NCBI GenBank assembly: GCA_033557465.1
Contig: CM066031.1
Coordinates: 177,041,043 to 177,105,042, forward strand
Source of the DNA: Ichthyophis bannanicus
Taxonomy: Eukaryota > Chordata > Amphibia > Gymnophiona > Ichthyophiidae
Direction: 5' to 3'
DNA: 64,000 nt
Below, piece by piece: positions 34,080 to 45,625 of this stretch. A program made the translations under genes and the position numbers. The notes under the pieces are model-generated. The model was not told the origin of the DNA. It made no database searches and was given only the letters and a program-made list of their open reading frames with translations. How positions within the stretch are numbered: the first letter of the stretch is position 1; the number at the start of each line of letters is the position of its first letter.

Positions 34080-35470
34080 TGGATTAAATCAAAGCAGCAT
34101 GGACCTGGTGCCATACTGGGACATTCCAAAGCTGCTTTATTGACCTAAAGGTGCAATTGTGAACACATATTTTGTACCTCTGCAACACATGCATGGCTCA
34201 TAGGAACCTTCATCTTTACATTATGGTTCATGGTGCACATTTGGAAAGTCATTTACAAAGGTAAAATCCATAGTTCTCTATGTAAATGACTTCGGCTGTT
34301 GCATGGCTGACACAAGGCAGATATTGCAGACATTAGACTCTGCAAGAGTGGGCCACTGTGTGCTGCCATCACATATATGCGGAACATGCAGCCACATCCT
34401 ACAGGCATCATGTGCATTTATGTGGTTCTTTTACATAATCTGAAAGATACATATATTTCCTTTATTAGCACACCTTGCAATTGTAGGTGGTGTGCATGTT
34501 CAGCAAAATGGTGACCGCAGTGTCTTTGAGCAGAGTTCACGTCCCAGGGTTCCTACTTTTTAACACATTATACAGTCAATGCATTATAGAGTCCAGACAG
34601 GTGCAGGATACCCAATTAATAACGTACCCAGGTCCCTCTTAATGCTCATATAGATTTCTCCCATGGTCTTTACACTAGTGCCAAACTGGCTGCACTGTGA
34701 CCCCAGTTGATACATGGGCCACCCAGTGGGGTGACTTGGAAGATGTGACCCTGAATGGGGAATGTGATCATCTGCGCCTTTGCATATCTATAGTGCACAT
34801 AGAGACTCATCTTACAGTAATGATGTGGATGTATAAACCTGTTGTTACATAGCTTGCAGAGAGAAACATTCCATTTATTTGTCAGGTTTCCCATGGTTGC
34901 TGGTGTGCTGGTTTAGTACAATTGTTGAATTACCAGACCTGCTGTTCAATTCTCACATGCTCCTTTGTTGTTTTTCTTCTTTTTTTTTAACCACAATTAA
35001 AAGAGATTAGCAGTAGCCTGTGTTGGTGGTGATGTCTTCCAAAGGCGTGATTTTTCTGCTCAGCCCCATGCACCCTTGCACCTGCTCAATGTGTAGTATT
35101 TGATGGATACTCTTTTCAATTCAGGCTAACAGACAGAGTGAGTTGCTTCCACTGTGTCCCATTGCTGAGTAATGGTAAGATGACCGCAGCTGATGCATGG
35201 CCCACACATTGCTGAAGCTGTAGAGATTAGACCCTAACAGAGAGGGCCAATCTTGGACGCCATGACATATATACTGAACATGCAGCCATAGCCTACTAGA
35301 TTTCAATGGATCTATGAGGCCATGTACACATCACACACAGCTGCATATGTGGCCTTTGTCCATGCTTCTTCCCTTAGAGGTGTTGTGCTTGTTTAGCATG
35401 ATGGTTACAAGTGTTGTTTATACACAGCAAACACAGGCTCAATGCTCAGTGTTTGTAATGCATGGTCTGG
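34080..35470. repeat. Diverged tandem units of roughly 430-450 bp with tRNA-like modules
   Basis: Phrases recur in order: 'aacatgcagcca' at about 34384 and 35278; 'gatgcatggccc' or 'gatacatgggcc' at about 34710 and 35190; and 'ttcaattctc' (34953) followed by 'taaccacaattaaaagaga'. The segment 'ctttattg' plus a following 'cattttgtacc'-like stretch (34135-34185) aligns with 43913-43970. The units therefore belong to the same family as those at 43.8-44.7 kb. Divergence is high, so boundaries are approximate. Confidence 0.45.
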
Positions 35471-36735
35471 ATGCCCATCCTCAGTCTTCAGTGCAAAATA
35501 ATTCTGGGTTTTTTATTACAAAAGTTCCCCATATCCATATTGATGCTCATACATATAAATATATATATGTCACATGGACATTACCATCATGAATAGACGA
35601 TGGACAAAGTGCTTTTCACTCTGCTGTTGACCCAGAGACACTGCAGCTACTGGGACCCTGACACATGTGCAAGCCCTAGAGTACAATAGATTGGTGTTTC
35701 AGACCCTGACTGGACTGCACATGCTCCCCTCTGTACCATGTCTACACCACATGCAGACACCTAGCACAAGACAGCTTTTGTACAGACAACCTTTAGCTGA
35801 AGTGTATGCTGACACACATATTCCGTACATTCATACAAAGTCGACTGTTATGTTCTGTGTATGTTTACTATCATGCTTCCAACACTGATTTGATAGAGAG
35901 TGAACTAATATTCAAATTGCACATGTTCTCATCAAAGTTCAGTTACGATCATCTCAGAGTACTGTCAGCTGCAAAACAAGGTTTGGGTTTACCAATGTAG
36001 GCATTTCACAGCGTAGCATAGGTTAGGCATGGACACTGCAGTCATACATATCTCACAGCAATACTTTGCTGACTCCCCCATACAACACTGCAGTGTGCTG
36101 ATGATGTAGGGGCAACAAATATTTCATAGACATACGGCACATGACTGATATGTGCCACCCTAATTTGGCCAGGCATTGGAAATTCAAGCACAGATTAATC
36201 TAAATGCAACCATATTCCACTCTTTTAATGGCAACCAGTTACTAGAGTCACACAACATTCTCTGCTTCATATTATGGATGCCACAGAAACTCTGACATAT
36301 AATTCATGCACACATATCTGGTCAACTGTGTGGTTTTGATACTAGGTAAGGCAGATGACAAACCCACCAGAAGGTTTTTCCATGTTACCATGGCACACCT
36401 ACATCTAGGCAATAGTGACACAGACTGCATTGATAGCATGACATTTACAACATCAAACCTGCACAAACAATGATCACTCTCTCTGTTAACAGCATCATAC
36501 CCACAGATCCACACTCACCATATGTCCATCATGTGCAAGCATGTTTTTGACAGGCAGCTGCAAACCCATGCAATGTACCTGAACATGTGCAGTTGTACTA
36601 CTGATACTGCAGGACACTGGTGTGCTGGTGCCACATCACTACCCATGATGGGTCCTTCTTTTGCTGACCACATCAATGAAGCCATGACTCCAGCACCTGT
36701 GGGGCCTCTCATAGGCAATTGACTTACATTTCTGA
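35471..36735. other. Spacer without recognisable genes
   Basis: Only short frames, and no named repeat. A short AT run lies near 35560. Confidence 0.45.
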
Positions 36736-37870
36736 CATTTACATATTGGTGGCGGCATGTGTCTGAGTTGAAGGGTTTTGTAAACGTTTTTATTTTCATA
36801 GGGGAGTTATAGTGGGGAATTCCTGTAGTGATGATGGTAGTTTTCCTGATTAAAGGGTATTATTTCCAAAGCTTAGTTTTAGTCGTTGGGTAAAACATTC
36901 TTAAAGATTAGGTACGCTGCCGTTGGGCATGTATTGTCATAGCTTTGGAATTCAACATTAAGTTGATTATGGGTAGTTTCAAGATATGATCAGCCCCAGA
37001 TAATGAAGAGATTTTAATTTTTATAAGTGCCCTTATGGAAATGTTAGGTATGACCACAAGCGGGTTGTTCCATTTTTCCAGTATTGCATTTGTTAACATC
37101 AGATCACGTGATATCGAGTGGTTTTGAGATAAATGGGAGAGACGTAGTGGGGTTTGGGAGATGTTTGCCAACAGAGGGTTTTAGATTTAGTCCCTAATTC
37201 ATCAAGGGCAATACATTTTAGGAAGGACAAACCATATCGGAGGGTCGAATACAACTGTAGGAGAGTTTCTATGCTCACGGCATTTTTTAACTCAGAGAGT
37301 TAATGATTTTTTCAATTCAGTGTGCGATTTTGATGCCTGAGAGGCTTTTATAATTGCCTGGGGGGCATTTTGGATAATGGGTATGTACGGCGTGAGGGCT
37401 ATAGGTCATTGTAGAGTTCTTGAGGGCGCTCTGTTAGAACAGTATGCCTTTAAATCAGTAATAGGATCAGCTGATAGGGGGATTCCCTGCAGCCTTTAAA
37501 TATGGCCGTTAGGGGTTCAATAGGCATGCGCGGCGTTCTTTGGAGAAGATGTTATTGATGAAATACTGATTGAGTTGGGAGTGTGAACGCGGGCAGCATC
37601 ACTGGTAAGATTTCGTTATCTTTTAGATAGTATATAGGTTCTTTTAGTAAGTTAAATTTTTAAGGGAGAATAGGAGGGATTGGAGGTGATAGAGTTTGTT
37701 TTTCGTTTTTATCTTTAGATTCATTATGATCCCCTGAGGAAACACCTAGTGAAACGTCCAAGCGGTGCCGGGGATTGACGTTGAGATCCTAAAGAAGAAT
37801 ACGAGCAAGCAGCCCCCTTTACACAGAGGGAAGAATTGTACTTTCTTAGTGGTGTTTACGTATTAAGTTT
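36736..37870 (+). other. Compositionally distinct block, possible retroelement 3' region
   Basis: Base composition changes near 36736 from TG/CA-rich to a G- and T-rich plus strand without the usual CA bias. No frame is convincing. The block contains a hammerhead-like fold at 37728-37788. In animals such ribozymes are known in the terminal repeats of Penelope-like elements, so a non-coding end of such an element is one possibility; this is inference. Confidence 0.35.
37728..37788 (+). ncRNA. Candidate hammerhead-like ribozyme
   Basis: Stem I pairs GAUCCC (37728-37733) with GAGAUC (37783-37788), five of six pairs. The core CUGAGGA lies at 37734-37740, followed by an extra A. Stem II is weak, AC/GU (37742-37750). 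GAAA lies at 37751-37754. Stem III pairs ACGUC (37754-37758) with GACGU (37777-37781), five pairs. U37782 is at the cleavage-site position. Stem II is the weak point. Confidence 0.45.
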
Positions 37871-38114
37871 GAAACAGATAGTGTTATAACAAGAAAGGAA
37901 CATTACACTGTGGACTAAGGGAGCTGTTTATCTTACCATCGAGGTCACTGATGTTATCAAGCAAAATGGCCTGTTTATGACGGAAGTCTATGAGGCCTTG
38001 CTGCTGTTCAACTGAGGCCTCGGAAGATATTCAATTGGGTTTTTTGTGCTTTGAAGAATTACGTTTTGATACTCTAATCCTATTGGAGTTAATAGTGAAC
38101 GAAAAAGTTCTTTG

Positions 38115-39093
38115 ATTGCTATAGCATATAAAGTGTTGGCAGATTATTCTCATCTGCTAGTTCCTGAGACTGCCCTAATATTTCCTCTAACAGGTAAGGA
38201 TTAGTCTCAGCATATCTCTGTACATAGTTCACAGGAGAATTATATCCTTTATAGCTTCTACGAGAGAAAGTCTTATGAGCACCTTTACAAGGGTTAATTA
38301 GCCTACCTTCTGGCTTTGAGGCAAAGGGAGGTCTGTGCACTGCTCCTTTGGGACGGGGTTTAAACCTCAGAGGCTTCTCTCTGCATATTGGCTGTTCACC
38401 CTCCTCTTCAGACATACAAATGTCTTGCACTGTAGGTCCTTCACTCCCTTGTGCTTGTAAATGCTTCCCAGTTATCCTCACTGGTATTTTCTCTCTTATG
38501 CTACTTTCACCATAAGATAAATGCTTGGAGGCTTGGTTAAAAGGTTTCTGTGCCTTTCTCCTCCAATTATCACTGTCAGCAGCCTTCTGCCTTCCTCTCT
38601 CCCAATCAGTATCAGAATCTACTGAATCACTCACGTAAGGTTCTCTTTCACACCAGGACAGACGTTGCCTCCAAGATCCAGACCTCAGCTTACACACACC
38701 TTTCAGATGGTTCTGATCTACAGCGTCTTTCCTGCTTCTTACGTTGTTCCTTAGAACTCTGTCACTCGTGGTTCTTTCTCTCTTTGCATCTGCTGCAGCT
38801 GCTTCCTTGTCCTCCCCTTCATTTCTCCTCTTCTCCCTTTCAAACTCTAGTGAACGTCTCTTATATGTTTGCTGGGGATCTAATCTGGCCCTTCCCCCTC
38901 CCAGGTGAAGGCTATTAGACCTAGGAGCTCGGGATTGTTTGTCAGCTGGGCGGGGTTCCTGCCCTTGTGGCTGGGAATGTTTGTGTTGCCTTTGGCAACT
39001 GGGAGTCCTGATCTCTTCCTTCCTGCTAGAAACAGCCCTATTGCATTTAAGTTCCTCTGTTTTTCTATCACAGGATATCTCTTCCCCATTACA
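38115..39093 (-). mobile_element. Second gypsy LTR, 5' part of an LTR (solo or truncated)
   Basis: In minus orientation it begins TGTAATGGGG at 39093 and matches the LTR at 10512-11986 through the U3 region, the TATA-like 'catataag' (near 38861-38868) and the internal reading frame. Homology ends near 38115. There is no polypurine tract or element interior to the right of 39093, so this is a solo or truncated LTR. Divergence from the first LTR is substantial. Confidence 0.7.
38119..38697 (-). CDS. Open frame of 192 codons inside the second gypsy LTR
   Basis: I do not recognise the product. The frame starts about 165 bp downstream of the TATA-like box. Conserved blocks shared with the LTR at 10.9-11.6 kb are YVSDS, NWRRKAQKP, GKHLQAQGSE, DICMSEEE, KPLRFKPRP, SKPEGRL and ETNPYL. 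The N-terminal part is rich in S, D and E and the middle in K and R. No signal peptide, membrane segment or zinc site is visible. It is intact here although the rest of the element is gone. It could be an LTR-encoded accessory protein or the N-terminus of a spliced retroelement product. Confidence 0.5.
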   Translation of the reverse strand: MCKLRSGSWRQRLSWCEREPYVSDSVDSDTDWERGRQKAADSDNWRRKAQKPFNQASKHLSYGESSIREKIPVRITGKHLQAQGSEGPTVQDICMSEEEGEQPICREKPLRFKPRPKGAVHRPPFASKPEGRLINPCKGAHKTFSRRSYKGYNSPVNYVQRYAETNPYLLEEILGQSQELADENNLPTLYML

Positions 39094-39240
39094 ATATACA
39101 GATCACACCAAAACATTGTTCTTCTGTTTCATCACCACATCACACTACCTGAAGACACCATAATGTGGCAAAGAATCTGAGGGGTCCATTAACTACCATC
39201 TGCCATCCATCCATCACATTCTGATTGTTTTGCACTGATG
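39094..39240. other. Short spacer, with a decayed hammerhead-like motif
   Basis: Positions about 39139-39166 read 'cctgaagacaccataatgtg' followed by 'gcaaag'. This resembles CUGAAGA, a stem II and a damaged GAAA. I would not call it functional. Confidence 0.2.
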
Positions 39241-39244
39241 CTTC

Positions 39245-39465
39245 TTTATCATGCCGTGGGGTCACGGCCTTTTTCGCACAGAAAATGCATACTAGTCTAC
39301 TTAATACGCGCTATCCCATTACTGCCCGCTAACTGGCCATTAGCACCCGTTAGCGCCGGAATGCCTCTGACACGCCCAGCAGACTTAGCACACGGTAACC
39401 CTTTATCACTGCTGTTACTGCATGGAAAAGACTGCTCCTTTACCGCCATTTAGTAAACATGCCCC
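39245..39465. mobile_element. Right end of a MITE related to the element at 43.0-47.8 kb
   Basis: The end 'tttagtaaacatgcccc' (39449-39465) is identical to the right terminus of the large element at 43002-47797 and is likewise followed by 'ata'. The inner sequence has the same 'gcacccgttagcgcc' style. No left end is visible, so it is truncated. Confidence 0.55.
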
Positions 39466-39485
39466 ATAAATATCCACATTCCACT

Positions 39486-40690
39486 GGAACTGTGCAAGAA
39501 TGGCTTCAGACCGAATTATAGTGTAGAGACTCTCTTCACATCACTTCTGGATTCCCTAATAACTGGCATTGACAATATAAAAAATGGCTTCCTCCTGGTA
39601 TTCATTGACATTGCAGCTGCCTTTGACACGGTAGACCACCTCACTCTTCTGACAAGGCTTTGAGAAATAGGGATCTATGGCACTGTTATGAAATGGTTTT
39701 CCTCATATCTAACAAACAGGAAACAGCAAGTAAGAATCAGAAAACCTTACTCGAAACCATCTATCCAACACCATGGAATATTGCAGGGCTCAGTTCTGTC
39801 AGCGTTACTGTTCAACATTTACCTTCAACACTTTACACCATAATAAATGATCATAATATTCATTACAAAATTAACGCAGATGATATTATGATTTATGCAC
39901 CAATTAACACAACCAACCAGATGACACCCAGATCATTATCTGCCTCGAAGCAATGACTGAATAGCTACATAAGCGAAACCTCACCATAAACTTCAAAAAC
40001 TCTGAAGCCTTATACCTCACTAGAAATCCCACATTCACCACACCAAAAGCCCTGAGATGCTAAATAATGAACTGCTAGTCAAACCAGAGTTGAAGTACCT
40101 AGGAATCACCTTAGACCAAAACCTCAACTTCTAATTACACATCAAGAATACCACTAACACAGCATACCACAAGCTAAGAATGATGCAGAAACTCAAACCC
40201 CTACTGAATTAAATAGAGACTTCCGAACAGTAGTCCAAGCCATGATAACACCTATATTAGTCTACTGTAACATAATATACCAAGGCCTTCCAAAGAAAAC
40301 AATACAACCTCTCCAACTTGTTCAGAACACTGCAGCATGAATAATCACAGGAACAACAAAACACACTCACATCACGCCCACCCTAATCCAACAACACAGG
40401 CTACCAGTCCAAACAAGAGCCAGACAATTCTGATCATTTTCAAATCATAAACAAATTATCACCAACCATCCTATAACCGTTGATCATTAAGGAACCAGAC
40501 AATAGGATAAGAAGAACATTCAATAGGAACCTATGATCCTTCCCAAAAAGCAGGACCAGAATCATACAAACAACGTGCATCAGAGCACTATCCATATATG
40601 CTCCGTTCATATGAAACATCTTACTGGAGAACAAAAGATCTATAACAGACATCTGGGACTTCAAAGCAAGCAATTAACCATGCTAAATAT
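39486..40690 (+). pseudogene. Degraded L2-like LINE reverse transcriptase
   Basis: The plus strand encodes, in broken frames, QNGFRPNYSVET, LLVFIDIAAAFDTVDH (the first palm block), a WFSSYL-like stretch, HGILQGSVLSALLFNIYL (the second block), an INADDIMIYAP catalytic box and KYLGITLDQNLNF. Stops and frameshifts are frequent. It differs from the CR1 and RTE LINEs in the window and resembles the L2 clade. Confidence 0.8.
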
Positions 40691-41465
40691 AACACTAAAT
40701 TTAATGCTTAGCCCTCCTCCCCCACCTGCAGCTAGAAGATCCCCTCACAGGTTTTAACTCCTTCCAAAAGATATTCCCCCATTCATGACCTTATATCCAT
40801 TATTATCCCTCAGCATAATGGACGACCACCATAGTTCCAATTATATATACTGACCCCTTGGATATATTAACTTTTTAAAAAACACCGACCTGATCAAGTG
40901 CTTCCTCGGTCTAGCTTAACATCGTGGCTTAACTTGAAGGTAGTAAGCCTCTAAGTATATGAAATTTAATTTCATCTTTTTACCTAAACTTTTAATTTCT
41001 ATAAGATCAAAACATGATATTACTCTGTCATAATCCTATTTTTTATGGTAGATGTGTGTATGTGGGACTGTGAGTGACTGTAAGTTAAGCGATTAAATGA
41101 ATTAATAATTAATACAGACATAGAGTGACAAATCAATCTGTCATAATATATACTAGAAGGGATGAAATCAACATGTAAAAATCAATGTGACAATTAGAGC
41201 ATGAAATGTTTTTGGAATATGACAAGAAGTGCAAACCAGTTTTGCATAAAGGATGGTATAGCACTTTAGGAAACCCACCTACACTCAAGAAATCTCAATG
41301 TCAAGGAGAACAAGGATTGTGACTGGAACAGGTATCCGTTTAATGTAACATCAAGGCGCAATGATGAAGGTGGTAAAAGACCAAATTTGATCGTCTCATT
41401 AAAAACCACAAGATATATCTTGGCCGTTGAGGTATAATTAAAAAGGATTCCTAAAGAGACTAAAG
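40691..41465. other. AT-rich stretch, probably the L2-like 3' UTR and spacer
   Basis: No frame of note. Composition is AT-rich, unlike the TG/CA-rich spacers. Confidence 0.4.
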
Positions 41466-42350
41466 CTCACTTGGTTTGCAGTTTGTCATGCTGTGAGGGC
41501 TTGTGTGCATCGGTGATGCTAAGCTATCAGTAGCTTAACTACCAAGATGGACAGGTTCAGCTGAGGTGCTAGACAAAGACAAACCAACCATCTGGGCAGC
41601 AGCAGAATGGAATGGTGTTGGTGGTGGAGGATCACATTTCTGTGACAACAGCAACAAAACTAGAATTAACTGCGTAGAAAAAAGGCCTGGCAATCTACTT
41701 CCGCATCTTGCATTGAAACCCAATGGATAGTCACAACAAAACAAATTGTACTATAGTGCTGGAAGATGAGACCCCAGGTTGGAAGGCACTCAACTGGCTA
41801 CTGGGGAGGAGATGAAGACTTTTCAAAGTAAAGCCAGCATTTCTGATATGGTTGGATCAAAGCCCTCGGGACGTCTGATTGCTGATGTAGCTGCGCATGA
41901 AATGAGAGTCAGAAGCTGCAAAGATGTCTTACATATTGGGACACAGAATATACAAAGCATGAACCAAAGGAAGTTGGAGGTGGTCAAGAATAAAATGGAA
42001 TGTGTACAACTCAATCTGTTAGGTTTCAGTGAACTGAAACAGACTGGCATCAGACACTTTGCATCTGATAATCACATGGTCTACTATGCTGGAAATGAAA
42101 GGCAAAGAAGAAATGGTGTTGCAATTATAATTAAGAAGAAACTTGCAAGAACTGTAATGAAATACATTGCAATCAGTAAACACTTAATTTCTATTCGTCT
42201 ATGAGGAATGCCCATCAGCACAATTATAATTCAAGTTTATGTCCCAACAACAGCTGCAGAAGAGGATGAAGTTGACGAGTTCTATGAACAAGTACAAGCT
42301 GAAATTGACAGAACATGCAAACAGGATATCCTGAAGTGCAAGCAGGGTTC
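41466..42350 (+). mobile_element. RTE LINE copy 2, 5' UTR and endonuclease
   Basis: It starts at the same point as the full-length copy (30692) but in plus orientation. The endonuclease is open from 41779 to 42204, with TQNIQSMNQRKLEVVKN and NHMVYYAGNERQRRNG blocks, then a stop and a continuation to 42340. It then joins directly to reverse transcriptase sequence: about 1.2 kb has been deleted at a 'cctga' microhomology. This copy is the host of the nested insertions up to 58.9 kb. Confidence 0.85.
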
Positions 42351-42767
42351 AGGAAAGGGCGAGAAACGAGAGCAATCATTGTGGATTTGAGATGGATCCT
42401 TGAAAAGACTAAAGAATACCAAAATTATATCTATTTGTGCTTTATTGACTACAGCAAGGCTTCGACTGTGTAAACCTTGAGAAACTCTGGGCCACATTAA
42501 GAAGCATGGGTATACCAGAACATCTGATCGCTCTCTTGCACAATCTGTACCTTGATCAAGAAGCAACAGTTCGAACAGAACAAGGACAAACAGAATGGTT
42601 TAAAATAAGCAAAGATGTTCGACAAAGCTGCATTCTTCCCCCCTACCAGTTTAATTTATACGCAGATCAAATCATCAGAGAAACAGGATTATATGACAAC
42701 AGAGGTGTGAAGATTGGTGGAAGACTCATCAACAACATTCACTATGCTGATGATACCACATTATCTT
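42333..42767 (+). pseudogene. RTE copy 2, reverse transcriptase segment
   Basis: It continues with QGSGKGEKRE-type sequence, a frameshift, then GIPEHLIALLHNLYLDQEATVRTEQGQTEWFKISKDVRQSC and the catalytic NIHYADDTT at about 42735-42761. A tailed retroposon interrupts it at 42768. It resumes at 42946-42998. Confidence 0.85.
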
Positions 42768-42945
42768 TATATACTATTATAATGTGCTGTAATTTATTGT
42801 AAATTAATATGATGTACTGTAATTTATTACAATGTCTTGTCTCTCTGTCCTCCATGCCCCAATGTAAACCCTTTTGTTGTCCTGTTAACCACTTTGATTG
42901 AATGATAAGGTGGCATACAAAACTGATTAAATAAATAAATAAATT
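42768..42945 (+). repeat. Tailed retroposon inserted right after the YADD box
   Basis: The body matches 15013-15195 in reverse. It has 'ccccaatgtaaaccc', 'gttaaccactttga' and a (taaa)n tail at 42930-42944. It interrupts the RTE copy. Confidence 0.8.
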
Positions 42946-43439
42946 ACTGGCTGAAAGTAAAGATGATCTGTAACATTTTCTTCTCACAATCAAGGAACAT
43001 AGGGGCATGTTTACTAAAAACCGCACATTTGCGCATCCGCACAATAGCGCACTAAAAGCGGTACTTAAGTGCTCTCAAGCGCCCTGCACACGTGTGTGTC
43101 ACCACCGCACAGGTGCATGGCACACTAACGGGCCCCAGACAAGTACGGGCCCGCAAATGTCCGATAGAGGCGTGGAAAGGCTAACAGAGGGCGGAGGAAG
43201 GCTCCTGAGGGGCAGAGAGATGGGGTTAATGGGCGGGGAAGGGGAGGGGAGAGGCTCCCCGCACATTATCGGGGCCGAATTTCCTCGCGGTAGAGGGCAT
43301 TTAAAGGGAAGAGAAATCATTTCCGTCAGCAATGTACAGCAAAACTGGGGAAACCTGCAAAACGTGAGCAGTGTGATACATGTGCACAGAACAAAATAGC
43401 AAATATAAATTGAAAAAGACCACAACAAAATTCTAAAAA

Positions 43440-43637
43440 CTTATAACCCAGCTGGGCAACAGTGATATTAATGGGCAACAATAAAAAACACTCACAGGAA
43501 AGCCCCAAAAAAAAGAAATTATTTCTGAAAGGGTCTCCGGAGCGGAGACCCTTCCAAAAATCATTTCCTTTTTGGGAGCTGTGCTGGGAGTGTTTTCTAT
43601 GGTCGCCCATTAATACCACTGTTGCCCAGCTTGGTTA
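43440..43637. repeat. Inverted repeat of about 95-bp arms
   Basis: The left arm starts 'ataacccagctgggcaacag' and the right arm closes with its near reverse complement. The centre is 'gggtctccggagcggagacc'. It may be a nested MITE or a subterminal palindrome of the surrounding element. Confidence 0.7.
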
Positions 43638-43784
43638 TATTTTCCCCCCTCTTTTCACGGTCATTTGCGGGGTGTATTTGCACGTTTGCCCCCAGACAAG
43701 GTGAATGAGCCCACAGTACAAATGTGCAGAGCAGGGTTTAGGATGCCGCCGACCAGGTTTTCCATCCCCAGGGACAGCACTGTC

Positions 43785-44710
43785 TCTGTGGCCACAGTGT
43801 GGTGCAGCGGACAAAGCCAGTACTCCCTAGGACCAGAGGGATACAGGTTCAAATCCCAGCTGGGGCTCCTGCCAACCCAGTCCCTATATTTTACCCACCA
43901 CTAAACAGAGATAGTAAAGACACCCCTTTATTGGAGAGCACATAAGCATGGTTCACACACCCATTTTGTACCCAACACCGCACACACACCATAACAATGG
44001 GCATTACCGATGGCCGAGTCCCCCAAATGCAGTCCTGGAGTGCCACATGTCAATCAGGTCATATGCTTTTCCAAGATAAGGCCATGCCAGCATGTTGGCG
44101 GAAGGGTACAGGTGATGGAGGGGGCAGTGGCTGCTAGCCACAGAAGACAGTGGCCTAGCCATGTGCAGGCTGGCACCGTCCACTGCAACAGATAGGCCCT
44201 TTCGGATGTACAGTCATGGACCTCCCAGGGAATCCAGCACATGTGTGGCAACACGGTGGTACAGTGCACACAGACAGTGTGTGCAAGAACAGAAGGTCAC
44301 AGGTTCAAAGCCCTGCCAATCATGTCCACATATTTTTCCCACAACTAAACCGTGATAGTAAGGACAATCCTTTATTGCTGGGGTCATATGCCTTCCTTTT
44401 ACCCCACGGAGCACAGACACCATGACCAGGGGCATTACCTAGAGCAGAGTCTCACAGATGCAGTCCTGTAGGAACACACACCATTCAGGTTCCATGCTGC
44501 CACTCATACAAATGCCTGTGCTGTATATCTATGCACCACCCCATGGCATGTAGATGTAGCTCATGCATATCCATGAGGGACAGCAGGAAAACCCGAACAG
44601 TGTGTGGCAAACCTGGACTGGATTTGTGAACCTCTGCCGTAAAGCAGCAGCCAACAGGGGCAGACACACCCACACCCACAGGCCCCATTGGCCAATGCCT
44701 CCTGGAGAGG
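43785..44710 (+). repeat. Two tandem units of about 450 bp, each with a tRNA-like module
   Basis: Unit 1 has a B-box-like 'ggttcaaatcc' at about 43849, and unit 2 has 'ggttcaaagcc' at about 44302. Each is followed by 'actaaac', 'gatagtaa', 'cctttattg', an 'ggggcattacc'-type block (about 43998 and 44430) and 'gcagtcctg' (about 44029 and 44460). Identity is moderate. A related module without the full unit lies at 46810-46885. Confidence 0.6.
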
Positions 44711-45078
44711 CAGGACATTGGGCCCTGCGTGCACCTCCCAATACTAGCACCTGCATACCTCAGCAATGTCACCCTACACCTGGGTAAACGGTACACAGCT
44801 CTCAAACGTGTACTATGAGTACTGGCAGATAGATATACCTACGTTACGCACATTCTGCTCTTTGAGCTCCATCATAACAATCTTTCTGCTGTCTGCTGTG
44901 GGTGCTTCAGGTCTGGTCTCTGACAGTGTTAACCACCCTGGGGAGTGTCCCCCAACAGTATTGCATACCATATCCATGCCTGTACTGTGCCCAGGACTGG
45001 TGTGGTGGGCAATGCTGATAAACTCCTCTATAGTAGCACAATGCTGGCATACGTGTGGGAGTGTGTGTCTGTCTATAC

Positions 45079-45617
45079 CAGAGCTACTCAATTCCAATCC
45101 TGGAGGTCCGCAACCCTGCATGTTTTCGGGAAATCCCTAATGATATGCATGAGATATATATACATTAGAGATAGCCTGCCAACCTGACTGGTTTTTGGCC
45201 CTCCAGGGCTGGATTTGGAGACCCCTGCCTTACACCTCTGTCATTTAAGATTGTAAGTGGGCAAGGTGCAGATGTCCAAGACATCAAAAAGGTTAGAAGT
45301 TGTCACATTCCTCCTTGCTTCTCACCACCACCAAAATATTGTCTATTAGACAACTTTTTGGTGGTGGTGAGAATCTAGGAGGAATGTGACACATTCTATC
45401 TACCCTTTTGATGTCTAGAACATCTGTACCTTGCCCACTCACAATCTTAAATGACAGAGGTGTAAGGCAGGGGTCTCCAAATCCAGCCCTGGAGGGTCAC
45501 AAACCAGTCAGGTTGGCAGGCTATCTCTAATGCATATATATCTCATGCATATTTATTAGGGATATCCTGAAAACCTGCAGGGTTGCAGACCTCCAGGACT
45601 GGAATTGAGTAGCTCTG
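45079..45617. mobile_element. hAT-type foldback MITE with 8-bp target duplication
   Basis: The arms of about 265 bp are near-perfect reverse complements centred near 45348. Ends are 'cagagctactcaattcca' and its complement, in the CAG...CTG style of hAT elements. The 8-bp duplication GTCTATAC is perfect (45071-45078 and 45618-45625). The element sits inside the 4.8 kb transposon and is therefore younger. No transposase is encoded. Confidence 0.9.
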
Positions 45618-45625
45618 GTCTATAC

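Noticed and set aside
39120..39166. Sixth hammerhead-like motif
   Set aside because: GAAA is damaged (CAAA) and stems I and III cannot be drawn convincingly.
43007..43428. Frames of 109-130 codons near the left end of the 4.8 kb transposon
   Set aside because: They cover the terminal inverted repeat and GC-rich subterminal DNA; low-complexity composition, no family.
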